Source: Mesaphorura yosii (lineage: Eukaryota > Arthropoda > Collembola > Poduromorpha > Tullbergiidae). From it: a DNA stretch of 64,000 nucleotides. The stretch covers positions 62,001 through 126,000 of the forward strand of contig WIXG01000010.1 of the NCBI GenBank assembly GCA_009869945.1, written 5' to 3'. Below the pieces are notes generated by a model. The model had not been told where the DNA came from, made no database searches, and worked only from the letters and a program-made list of their open reading frames with translations. This document shows positions 26,755 to 36,656 of the stretch, in pieces (within the stretch, counting starts at the first letter, position 1; every line of letters starts with the position of its first letter). Position numbers and translations under genes: made by a program.

Positions 26755-28049
26755 ATGAAGGCGTTTTACTGTGTTCATCTCACCCTCACAATAATCGGGG
26801 CCTTTCTTCATGGAGAAGCACTCGGACAAGGTAAGCCTGAGATAGATTGAAATTCACTGGCCACTGGTGGGGAATTTTGTTTTGATGCACTAGAGTCTGG
26901 ATTGCAATTGCAATTGTCGTATCAATTTCAGAGGAGTGGCAGCTCGGTCCATTCATCAAGCAGGACAATGTTAATCCAGTCCTTGATAAGCTAAACACGA
27001 CCACATTCCTGTGTCCGATGCGTGAGGAGCTCGTCTACTGGGAAGCCAAAGATGTGTTCAATCCGACGGCACTTGTGCGAGATGGGAAAATACATTTGCT
27101 GTACAGAGCCGAGGACGAAGTGGGCGAATTCCACGGCACGTCACGCATTGGACTTGCAATCAGTGAAGATGGCCTAACATTTGATCGCGAAACAGAGCCG
27201 ATATTTTATCCAGCGAATGACACACAGGAAATTTACGAATGGGAAGGTGGCTGCGAGGATCCGCGAATTGTTGAGGATGAAAACGGGACTTACTACATGA
27301 CGTACACGGCGTACGATGGAGTCGTGGCGAGGTTACTCATTGCGAGCAGCGAGGATCTTCGAGTTTGGGTTAAGCATGGACCAATTTTCAAGAGCACGAA
27401 CAGCGAGAGTTTTATTGACCTCTGGTCCAAGTCCGGATCTATCGTCACAAACCTTGTCGGTGAGAAATTCGTAGCCACTAAAATACAAGACAAGTACTGG
27501 ATGTACTGGGGAGATACGAATATCTACTATGCGACATCAACTGATTTGGTCAACTGGACTCCTGGCACCAACGAAGCCACGCATGAGCTGGTGCCTGTAT
27601 TTGGACCAAGAACCCGTATGTTTGACAGCGACCTGGTTGAACCTGGACCACAGGCCATCATGACAGACGACGGTATTCTGCTCGTTTACAATGGACGCAA
27701 CAAGGCAGAAGAGCAAGGCGGTGACCCAACACTTGCTGAAGGAACTTATTCTGCTGGACAGATTCTGTTGAACAAGACACACCCTTGGCTTCCGATTGAG
27801 GGCAAGCGGTCTCAAGAGTACTTTCTGACGCCGGACAAAGACTACGAGATCATTGGACAAATTGGCAATGTTGTTTTCCTCGAAGGACTTGTTTATTACA
27901 AAGAAAAATGGTTTCTGTACTACGGGACGGCTGACTCTCGAATTGCGGTCGCAGTTTCAGATTCTAGTTGGCTAGTTACACCATCTCAGTTTATTTTCAA
28001 TCTTTACTGTTACTTTGTGCTTTCCTATTTTATTATGTATAATGATTGA
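26755..28049 (+). CDS. Secreted GH130-family glycosidase/phosphorylase
   Basis: GH130 enzymes are five-bladed beta-propellers that act on beta-mannosides, most by phosphorolysis and some by hydrolysis; they are mainly bacterial. Two exons (26755-26830 and 26932-28049) encode 397 residues. Exon 1 is almost exactly a signal peptide (MKAFYCVHLTLTIIGAFLHG), so the product is likely secreted, probably in the gut. Family hallmarks: NPTALVRDGKIHLLYRAED near 69-87, RIGLAISEDG near 97, GGCEDPRIVED near 131-141 (the DPR segment carries the likely catalytic Asp), FDSDLVEPGPQA in the second half, and LYYGTADSRIAVAV near the C-terminus. The last 25 residues (hydrophobic, ending FIMYND) go beyond the usual family end. 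Together, a bacterial-type family, a dedicated signal-peptide exon and a GTAAGC..TTTCAG intron suggest acquisition by horizontal transfer followed by eukaryotic adaptation. Phosphorylase versus hydrolase cannot be decided here. ATTAAA at 28053 may be the poly(A) signal. Confidence 0.88.
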
Positions 28050-28133
28050 CAAATTAAATGTATTGCATTTTGTGCTAACAGTCCAAATTGACATAAACAT
28101 ATCTGAATCACTACCAGAATAATCTAGTATTTC

Positions 28134-29713
28134 TTAGATTGTGGCGGTCTTGAACGTGACAAACATGTTAAACGTCAGTTGAAAGCAGTTGCTGATGCTG
28201 ACGAGCACGATTGAGTTCTCGAAGCTGTACAGCGACCCCGCCATGCATTTCAGGACGCTACACGACTTGCGGAAAGTCTTCAAGTAAACTCGCTCGTATT
28301 TGTCGCTGACGTGGTCAATTTCCCGATCCCACTGAAGTAAGTAATTTTTGCTCTCCTTATTGATGAGACCACCAGCTCCCAATGCGGTTGACGCTTCGAA
28401 AATACAACGAATTCCACAGAAGGGAAAGACGATGTACGCAAGGAATGGGAGTGCCGTGTAACGGATAGTTCCAAAGAACAGCATGCCGGCAATCGTAAAA
28501 AGAATCGACGGGAAGAATTGCAGATAGAGCCTGAATGCGTCGTTGATGACGGCAACGAGTGTCTGGATGTAACGGTAATGCTGGGCAGCAGTGTCGAAAT
28601 CCAACGGCGCCCTTTGATTTGGTGGAATATTCCTACAATGAGAATAAAGCTTGTATTAGCAAAATACTTAATTTCTATTTGGCGTAGTTTTACCCTTCAA
28701 AACGCCGAACTTCCAATTTGATCCAAGTCAGACCCAGAAAGCAAGTTGCCCAGTTAAAAGTCCAGGCGAACATCATGTCCGATCTGGAACAGGTAACAGA
28801 AACAGATAGGAACTCTTAGAAAAACGACACATGACAGAAAATCATGTAAAGTGTTGACACCAGGACGTGTCCCACACTTACATTATCCAATTCTCGAGCA
28901 GCACAAAGAGCCCCTTGAAATGCACTGGCGCCGGATCGTCGGACGGTGTCTGGCATTCGAAGACTAGTGAACTCATGTACTGTGGAGCACAAGGTATATC
29001 AAACAACACGGTGGAATGTGCTGGCGGATTCGTGAACAGTAGGAATGTGCTAATTATTACGAACAGTGACACCCAATCAAAATATTGGCTCTCCGCCGGC
29101 TTCTGAAACTCTTCGATTTCTTCAACTGGATTTCTGTCAGCCTTTTCTTTCATCGGCGACGCGGGTTTCTTCATCAGAGGCTCTGAAAAGCATAAGATTG
29201 TACAATTCGCTAGAAGATTTATCACTGAAGTTATACATTTGTTCCCCCAACCTACCAAGTTTGGCCTGAAAAGAGCCATTCATTCCCGAATAAACTGAAA
29301 ATAACCTGCTGGTCCTAACCTTTCTGATCGCGCTGAATCTGTTTCGGCTTACTTCTTGCCCTCGTTCTGTCTAGCTCATTCATAAGCGCATTTGCGAAGA
29401 ATAGAACGGCTCCACGCCGAATTTCGAATTGGATGTTGCACATTACGACCAAGCCGTAAGCGGCGACCCAAATGATGTTCATGATACGGATTCTTGATGA
29501 CATATCTTGCTTGAGTGACGAGACCAGACGGAATAGCATGAACGAAAATGTGACCAGGACAAAATAACGCCTGATGTGGTACAGCACCATGTGCCAGACT
29601 GAAGCTGGCTTCAAACGAAATGCCCTTCGATCCCAAGCGTAGGGATAAATTTTCATGAAGCAGCCACATGCCATAATCAAGTCGACCGCCTTCCTGCCTC
29701 GTTCAGACAACAT
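28134..29713 (-). CDS. Multi-pass membrane protein A, receptor-like (tandem paralogue)
   Basis: Four exons join in phase: 29713-29320, 29182-28882, 28783-28694, 28632-28134, giving 427 residues. Hydrophobic segments suggest about seven membrane passes: two in exon 1 (around YFVLVTFSFMLFRLVSSL and IIWVAAYGLVVMCNIQFE), one or two in exon 2 (VSLFVIISTFLLF; FVLLENWII), one in exon 3 (FAWTFNWATCFLGLTWIK), two or three in exon 4 (ILFTIAGMLFFGTIRY, FLAYIVFPFCGIRCIFEA, and the C-terminal segment). A short polar loop separates the exon 1 and exon 2 halves. Conserved with paralogue B: the exon 1 start (M-x-SE-x-GRKA), GIRCIFEA-x-TAL, QWDREI, VLKCMAGSLYSFENSI. It lacks the TY-xxxxx-QF ending of insect gustatory receptors. 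I think it belongs to a large springtail family of receptor-like proteins, from recall only; ligand and function are unknown. Its stop lies 84 bases from the end of the convergent GH130 gene. Confidence 0.82.
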
Positions 29714-30563
29714 TTAGCTGGGGCTGCACTTGAATTTCAATTAATTGAAAGAAAAATAAGAAATGAGGAAAGAAAGCACAAAGCCAAAGTCAGTGTCGCA
29801 AACTGATGAGCGCTGAAATCATAAATCGGGTCGGGAATCTTTAGAAAGTCAAGAAGTCAAAACTCCAGATCGTGGTGCATGTTTATATAACCTTAAGACT
29901 CACACAAAGAGTAAAGATGCCTTCATTCCAATTAAATATTAAGTGCGTCTGCAAGGTTGGTTGAGCCTAACAATTGATAATCACGTAATTGGCGAAGGAG
30001 AGAAGAGAAGACATCGATTAGAATTAGACAAGTAGCGTCTTCAAACTTCACACAATTACAATTTCTCAAGGCTAAGCTAATGTGGTGCGAAACATAACAT
30101 ATAATTAACATTAAAGTTTAATTTTGTTAATACTGAATAAACAAGCCAGCGAGCCTTTGACGAGCGTGTGCTTCCAATTTCGGTCCTGTCTTTTTATTCA
30201 CGACGGTCGGGCGAGTAATTAACGAATTTTTGGGACAAGCCCGAATGTGCATGAGTTTGACCCTGGTTCTTAAATAGACAAAAGTGGGCAGGACAGGAGT
30301 TTAGTAGACAATCATACCGAATTAAGAAATACCCTGCGTGACTAACGATTATTGAGAAAATTGACGAGTTGATGCATGCACTTCATTTCTCAAAGAGACC
30401 ATTAATTCGAGTTGAATAATGCCATTTTCTCTGGTCAACTTGCACACTTTCAGGATTACATTAATTGCGAAATTACTACAGTCACTGAATTACTGAATTT
30501 ATTATTGAAGCGCCAATACTTGCTTTCTATTCAACTAGGCTACGTTCATAACTTATGAAAAGC

Positions 30564-32055
30564 TTAAATTCGGCCTAATTGACCATCACCTTTGAAAGCA
30601 ACACACAAGTTGAGTGTTAATTGTGCGCAGTTGGTGAGACTCACAAGCAAAATGGAGTTCTCAAAGCTGTACAGTGATCCTGCCATGCATTTTAGGACGT
30701 TGCATGATTTACGGAATGATTTCAAGTGTCTTTTAGCATCCACATCCTTTGCCTGGTCTATTTCACGGTCCCACTGTGTCAGCCAACCTTTGCTTGCTTC
30801 GTTGATATGTCCTGCAGCCCAAAGCGCAGTGGCCGCCTCGAAAATGCATCGGATTCCGCAGGCAGGGAACACGATGTACGCATGAAACGGCAGACTGACA
30901 TAGCGAATCATTCCAAACAGGAGCATTGCAGCGATGCTGAACATGAGTGTCGGGAAACAGCCAAGATACAGCTGAAAAGTGTCGTTTAGGACAGCGACTT
31001 GAGTTTGAAGGAAACGATACTGCTTCATTTCATCGTCCAGGTTAAATGGCTCCCTATTGTTATGAGGTATTGAGCCCTCGAAATGTACCTCACGCTTGAT
31101 CCATGTTAGTCCCAAAATACAGATGACCCAATTGAATGTCCAGACGAAGAGCATGTCTGATCTGGAAAAGCAAGAAGAAGGCAATCTTGAGTACACGAAT
31201 TGACACTTGGCAAAATATTATTGTAAATTGTCGTTCATATTTAATACATGATCCAGTTTTCCCACAAGACGAAGAACACTTTCCAATGCGTGGGCACCGG
31301 ATCGTCCATCGGCGTTTGGCAATTGAAAATGGCCGAAGTTGGGTAGTGTGGGGCACAGGGTATGTCAATCACAATCAATGAATGGACAGCAGGGTTTACT
31401 AGCAGGAGGTATGTGCCAAAAACGACGGATTTGGACACCCAATTAATGACGCCTGCTTCATTTGTACCCACAACTACTTCTTCTGCCTTGTTCGCTTTCG
31501 TTAGCGTTGGATTTGAAAGCTTTTCTTCATCCAATCTTTCCATTGCCAACTCTGCTGCTGCTGCCGGTTCCGGTTTCTGCTGCTTGCCCTCTTCTTGCTC
31601 TTCATTCTTTTGCTTATATTTGCGGTCTAACACAAATGGACAATGAAAACATGCTTAGCTCGGAACGATTAACAGTCATTAACGCAGTTACTTATTTCAG
31701 GTCTCGTGCCGTCAAGCTCGGCCAGTACGGAGTTGGCAAAGAACAAGATGGCACAGCGTCTCTTCTCAAATTGTACGTTACAAATGACGAGGAGACCGTA
31801 AGCCAGCGCCCAGATGATATTTGTGACACGAATCCTTGATGGTACATTCTGATGCAGAGAATAAACCAAACGCAGTGTGATGTAGACGAAGGTTATCAGC
31901 GCGAGGAAGCGTCTGCAATGATACAGCGCCAAATGCCATGATGGTGCTTTTCTTAGGCGGAATGCTTCATTATCCCAAGTGTACGGGAAGATTTTCAAGA
32001 AGCATCCGTACGCAAAGATTTTATTCAGTGCTTTCCTTCCTGTTTCGGAGATCAT
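30564..32055 (-). CDS. Multi-pass membrane protein B, receptor-like (tandem paralogue)
   Basis: Three exons in phase (32055-31692, 31626-31248, 31161-30564) give 446 residues. It aligns with protein A along its whole length: start MISETGRKALNKIFAYGCFLK, IIWALAYGLLVICNVQFEKR, LWENWII at an exon end, SDMLFVWTFNWVICILGLTW, GIRCIFEAATALWAAGHINE, QWDREI, VLKCMAGSLYSFENSI. Introns 1 and 2 match A in position and phase (1 and 2). A's third intron is absent: the FEGSIPHNNREP region is continuous. The loop between exon 1 and exon 2 is longer and rich in Glu, Lys and Ala. The ATG at 32055 is preferred because it aligns with the start of A; the frame is open upstream to 32214. The gene is divergent from the gustatory receptor gene, about 600 bases away. 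Function is inferred only as chemosensory-type. Confidence 0.82.
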
Positions 32056-32656
32056 GGTCGAGACGAAGAAATTCTTGCCTGGGAAAAATCGGACTGTTAA
32101 ATGAACACATTGGCAGTCAAAAGCGATGTGAATTCCTAAAGGTCGAAACTCTTGACGTCTTCGTCTCCGTCCGGGCCTGGGCTTATGTCGATTTCTGGAA
32201 GTACTTATCAACATTAATTACATGCCGCCACGTTTTCGTTTCAAACATTTTCATTCAAAAACCAAAATGGAATTTATAATTGTTTACTTGTGCTTTAGTC
32301 AATTAAGCGACAACAAACGTAGGGCTACATTCCTGGCAGAAACGGAGAAAGAAAGAAAGATGTCATGCTCGTGTAACGAGTCACGAGAAAAATTACAACG
32401 CACGAAGCCATGCAATTATAGGCTTCGAGTTATGAAAAGCTTCCAAGTGCCAACTGCCACCCGCCCACTAAATAAACAATTAGTACGAATTTCGAACGGG
32501 TTATCGATGAAGCAGGAAATTAGACAAAGTAATCATCTTAATTTGCAGCAAAGACAAATTCAACCATGGCCCACAAAATCCAGACCATCCAGAAGGTGAT
32601 ATTTAAGTGTCTTTGCGTCTAATTTGACCAGTTTAACGATCCTTCTTGAACAAATC
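32056..32656. promoter_or_regulatory. Shared upstream region of two divergent receptor genes
   Basis: The minus-strand gene B starts at 32055 and the plus-strand gustatory receptor at 32657. The 600 bases between them must hold both 5' regions and contain no supported exon. No specific element was recognised. Confidence 0.4.
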
Positions 32657-34224
32657 ATGGCAAAACTACGAGAGATTTTCAAAGCATTAAAATCATTTAC
32701 AAATAGTGGCAATTTCACCTGCAACTCTTACCTATACTACTTTATATTTCCAATAAACTTTAGCTACTACACATTTTTGTCTCCAATTCGAATTCGGCAT
32801 GATCCTGTGACGAAAAAGTACTGCTTGCAGTCTGGGAGACTTCACCGGGTTCTGTGCCGATTCGTATTGTTCTTCATGGTGTTTGAGCTCTGCTCTGCGA
32901 TTGTGTTCGTGTTATTGGACCGGAAAAATGGCGAATCAGAATCAGGACAGACTGGAAGAGAAATTTCACAGATTTTGCAGCGCCCTATGCCTCATTACAA
33001 TATCATGATTCGTGGCTTCGAATTTCTAAACTATGGGGCGACGCTTTGGTATGGCCTCTGCTTCGCGTACACATTTTGGAAACCAAGTCACTTCAAGCAG
33101 TTTCAGCTGGTGTTGATAGTTGCTGACGGGCTGCAATTTCGACACCAAAGTAAGCGCAGAGGGCCGAGCCTGGTGAGTCTTCCTCTTTCGCAAATGCCCC
33201 TAAAATGAAATATCTCACATAAAGTCTTCTGCCAGATTCACGTCTTTGGAATTTTGGCCCCGTGTTTCCTACTTTCGATGGACATAGTCGACCTGATCTC
33301 GCCAGACAAGTTGGCCACAAAGATCCACATGCACAGCATGTTGGAATATTTGCATGAGTTCTTTACGGAGGCACAAATTCTTTATTTATTCCAATCGGAG
33401 CCGATTCAATCCGTGTACGAAATGCATTCGCTGCACGGAGTGATATACACGAGCTTCACTCTCTTTCTAACCGGTATTCACTTTCTAATTGGAATTCCGC
33501 TCTTCTTCTTGGATCAATTGTGCGATTTGGTCATCATCTTGACAACAGTCGCTGTCTGGTGCTTTGTAAGAGAATTTGAGCATTACTACCAGGAGGTCCC
33601 GATTACTAAACTGGATTCCGTAAATTTGAAGTTTGTAAGTATTAAGTGTGACCCGTGCATGTACAAGTCTCAGTTTCAAGGCATTTTCTATCCTCAGGTG
33701 CTTATCCAATACGAGAAGGTGCGACAACTTGTGCGAACCGTCAATGAGATCATGAGCACTTTATTCCTTTGCTACGTGACAGTTTCGGTGCCTTTTTATG
33801 TAACGAGGCCGGCTTCTTATGCTCTTGATTATCACCAATCAGGATTGATCTACATTTGCGTATATTTCGTGTATGTGCTTATTTTCTTCCTCGAACTCTG
33901 CATTGCTGCTGACATCAACTCGAAGGTAATGTGAAGCATCGAGCATCGGTCGAGGATCTTCACCTCAGGGTCAATAAACACCCGTGACTAATTTTAATGC
34001 AGGCAGGTAAATTCTACCGCTGGATATCCGACAACTTCAGGTGCGTCGAGTCACGCCAATTAATCTCAATACAAATGGACATGAGCACGAGCCAAATTGC
34101 TCTGCGTGGCGGTGGCTTCTTTTCTATTACCGACCAGTTTCTTGGAACCATGATGAGCATACTTATTACATATTCCGTCTTGGTTATACAATTTAACAAT
34201 GTCAGAATCTTTACGAGCACGTGA
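32657..34224 (+). CDS. Gustatory receptor (7tm_7-type chemoreceptor)
   Basis: Arthropod gustatory receptors are seven-pass, ligand-gated cation channels with a cytoplasmic N-terminus. Four exons, all phase 0 (32657-33172, 33236-33634, 33698-33925, 34003-34224), encode 454 residues. The protein has about seven hydrophobic segments, among them LCRFVLFFMVFELCSAIVFV, FGILAPCFLLSMDIVDL, IPLFFLDQLCDLVIILTTV, FLCYVTVSVPFYVTR and YICVYFVYVLIFFLELCIA. The last exon ends with the family signature: ITDQFLGTMMSILITYSVLV then IQFN, which is TY followed by five residues and QF. YEKVRQLVRTVNEI resembles the intracellular loop before TM6. The intron at 33635-33697 is 63 bases with no in-frame stop, so unspliced RNA would encode 21 extra residues. 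A donor at 33173 (CTG|GTGAGT) is used rather than the upstream GTAAGC, because only it keeps phase. ATTAAA at 34229 may be the poly(A) signal. Confidence 0.87.
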
Positions 34225-34672
34225 ACTAATTAAAGATAATCAATTTCGTACGAAGCATGGTCATTGCTCTGTGCACAGCGCGCTGCGCTGGGTAGCGGAG
34301 GCTCATGATCTCATGATTCTCACGAGTACAGCAGTGCAAGAACACTCGACCTTCGTGCTATTGACTGCACTCGTCTGGTTTACGTTTGCGTTTCCTCGTC
34401 TCGTTTCTGGTATTTTCCGTGCTTGGCGAATGGTGAGTGGGATTATTGCATTTGACTCTTCTGCCTTTCTTTTCTCGTCCTCGTTCACTTGTGTAACGGC
34501 TCGAGTTTGTCTATCAGTCTATTAGGTTAAAAGTTTCCAGAGCCTTCAGAATTTAGAAACTAGTTACTTGTCCAGATTTGCAGTAAAGTTTGCCTGAGAT
34601 TGGAAAGTCGGCTCGTGATAATTCAAGGCGTGTCTTCATATTTATTGAATTTGTCGTCATAAAACCTGAATC
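34225..34672. other. Intergenic between gustatory receptor and UBE2G2
   Basis: No supported exon. It contains the receptor 3' UTR and the UBE2G2 promoter and 5' UTR. A plus-strand frame at 34199-34525 is hydrophobic in part but has no recognisable similarity. Confidence 0.4.
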
Positions 34673-35539
34673 ATGGCTGGAGCTGCACTGAGACGTCTAA
34701 TGGCCGAGTACAAACGTAAGACACTCTGTAAACTAGCGACTAGCGCATTGATTGAGTTGCAACCTTGAACATCTTTGGTTTGTTATCTTTCATTTCAGAA
34801 TTGAGCTTAAATCCACCTGAAGGAATAATGGCAGGTCCTGTGGACGAAGAGAACTATTTTGAGTGGGATGCCCTTATCACGTAAGTTGAACTGAGAGATT
34901 CTTGTGAAGTGACAGGTAGACAAGTTCACTGCATGCAGTATGCTTGAATTTATGCAGTGGCCCGGAAGGAACCTGCTTTGATGGAGGGGTCTTCCCGACT
35001 AAACTTACATTTCCAACTGATTACCCACTGAGCCCTCCGACTATGAAGTTCACTTGCGACATGTTTCATCCAAATGGTACGTTAGAATTTTACTTGTTCC
35101 ACCAACCACCAGTTAAATTATATCAGAACAAACTGTTGATAAACTATGATCTATTATGTTGTCGAATGTTGCAGTTTATCCTGATGGTCGTGTTTGCATT
35201 TCAATTCTTCACGCTCCTGGTGACGATCCTACTGGCTATGAGTCTCGAGCTGAACGTTGGAGTCCAGTACAGTCCGTTGAAAAGATCTTGCTCTCAGTTG
35301 TCAGTTTATTGGCAGGTAAAGTAATTTTGTAACCTATTGATCGTGATGACTACGGTTTGGATAATAAATGTTACATCGCAAAGTGCAAAGTACAATCTCT
35401 GATTCTGTTTCACCCAGAACCAAACGACGAAAGTCCAGCTAATGTCGATGCGGCCAAGATGTGGAGGGATGACCGCGCAGAATTCGAGAAGAGAGCCATT
35501 CGACTCGTTCGGAAGACTTTGGATCTACCTCTTCCATAA
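34673..35539 (+). CDS. UBE2G2: Ubiquitin-conjugating enzyme E2 G2 (Ubc7 type)
   Basis: UBE2G2 is the E2 that works with ER-membrane ubiquitin ligases in ER-associated degradation, typically building Lys48 chains. Five exons (34673-34715, 34799-34880, 34958-35076, 35175-35315, 35418-35539) encode 168 residues, close to the usual 165. The start [16 protein letters not shown] is nearly identical to the vertebrate protein. The catalytic cysteine is Cys89 in [18 protein letters not shown], after the HPN motif (FHPNVYPDG). The acidic-loop insertion that marks the Ubc7/UBE2G class ([12 protein letters not shown]) is present, as is [16 protein letters not shown]. The C-terminus (KTLDLPLP) is slightly longer than in vertebrates. 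AATAAA at 35702-35707 is a good poly(A) signal. Confidence 0.97.
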
Positions 35540-35701
35540 ACCCTGGAGTCTGTAGTTTCACTCTGTGTCTTTGTCAGAACTGGAGAGGAAATGTGAATTG
35601 CCATCAAATTAAGTACGCATTGGCCTCCGAAGAGTCTACCGCGTTCTGCATCCCTGCATTTACGCGAGGAATTTTTTTCAATATTGTGTGTCAAGTCTAA
35701 G

Positions 35702-35707
35702 AATAAA
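35702..35707 (+). terminator. Poly(A) signal of UBE2G2
   Basis: AATAAA lies about 160 bases after the UBE2G2 stop, in AT-rich sequence. Confidence 0.6.
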
Positions 35708-35739
35708 ATATTTTCGAGCATTATTCTTGGTGTATCTTG

Positions 35740-36656
35740 TGTTATTTATTACACAGTGGAGCAACGAGCAAAATTACATTAGCAAAGCATTTCGAACTCG
35801 ACGGCGCGGCATTCGAAGTAAAGCATAAGTGTAATTCATTTCCACAAAAATACTTGTCACTCAAATATTAAACCTGAGTTTCGATGAGAATGTGCGAGTC
35901 AGAAAATACTGCACACATTAATTAAATATTGCTGTTCTATCCTAACTTCCTATGAGACTTCAGAAAATATTGTTATTTAGTGCATAGACAAAAGTATATT
36001 GCCCTCCATCAAATCAATGCGGTGGTAAATGCTACGCAAAATTGTGACAGAACTTGAATGCGTCGAATTTGCATTTTGCAACCCCGAAGACGAAGACTGT
36101 CAGTAGATAAAACCTCTGCCTGTGACGTGGCGCAGTTCATTTACAAGTTTACAATCCTGAGTCTAGTCTAGTCTGATTCACTAACAGCGATTATTAGAGT
36201 GCGGCTGCGCAAACATGACAAAAAATAGCAACTTCATTACCATTCTAATTTCTCCTTGTTAGGAAGCTAGGCTTGTTACGCTACGATAGACTTGATAGAC
36301 AAGAAGGAAGATTCCACAATATAGAACACCCTGAGCACAAGAATCTGTGAGAAATATTTGCATTGCACTTTGCATAGCTCTGACATATTTGTCATTGTAA
36401 CTTGTCAACTCGAAACCGTAAATCAAAAATAAGAAAATGACACAATTAACCAACAAGAAAAATGGTTAGTAGTAAAGTAAAATACTGTACAGATACAGAC
36501 TACACTGTACTGTACATTAAAATTGAGTTGGCTGACTACTGGGTAGGAGCAAAAATGCAAAAACAAAAAGTGACCTCATAACTGTAACATTAAACAAAAA
36601 CGCCGGGCTGGGCTTGAAGCGGAAACTTTCATGCGGTTGGTTGTGAAGTTCCGAGT
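35740..36656. other. Convergent intergenic region, UBE2G2 / SOCS
   Basis: This sequence lies between the 3' ends of two convergent genes. I see no supported exon. It probably includes a long SOCS 3' UTR on the minus strand; the hydrophobic minus frame at 36259-36456 lacks splice-consistent partners and recognisable similarity. Confidence 0.4.

Noticed and set aside
29170-29280. Possible 10-base micro-exon in receptor A intron 1
   Set aside because: Including it shifts the frame and gives an immediate stop; direct joining of 29320 to 29182 is in phase.
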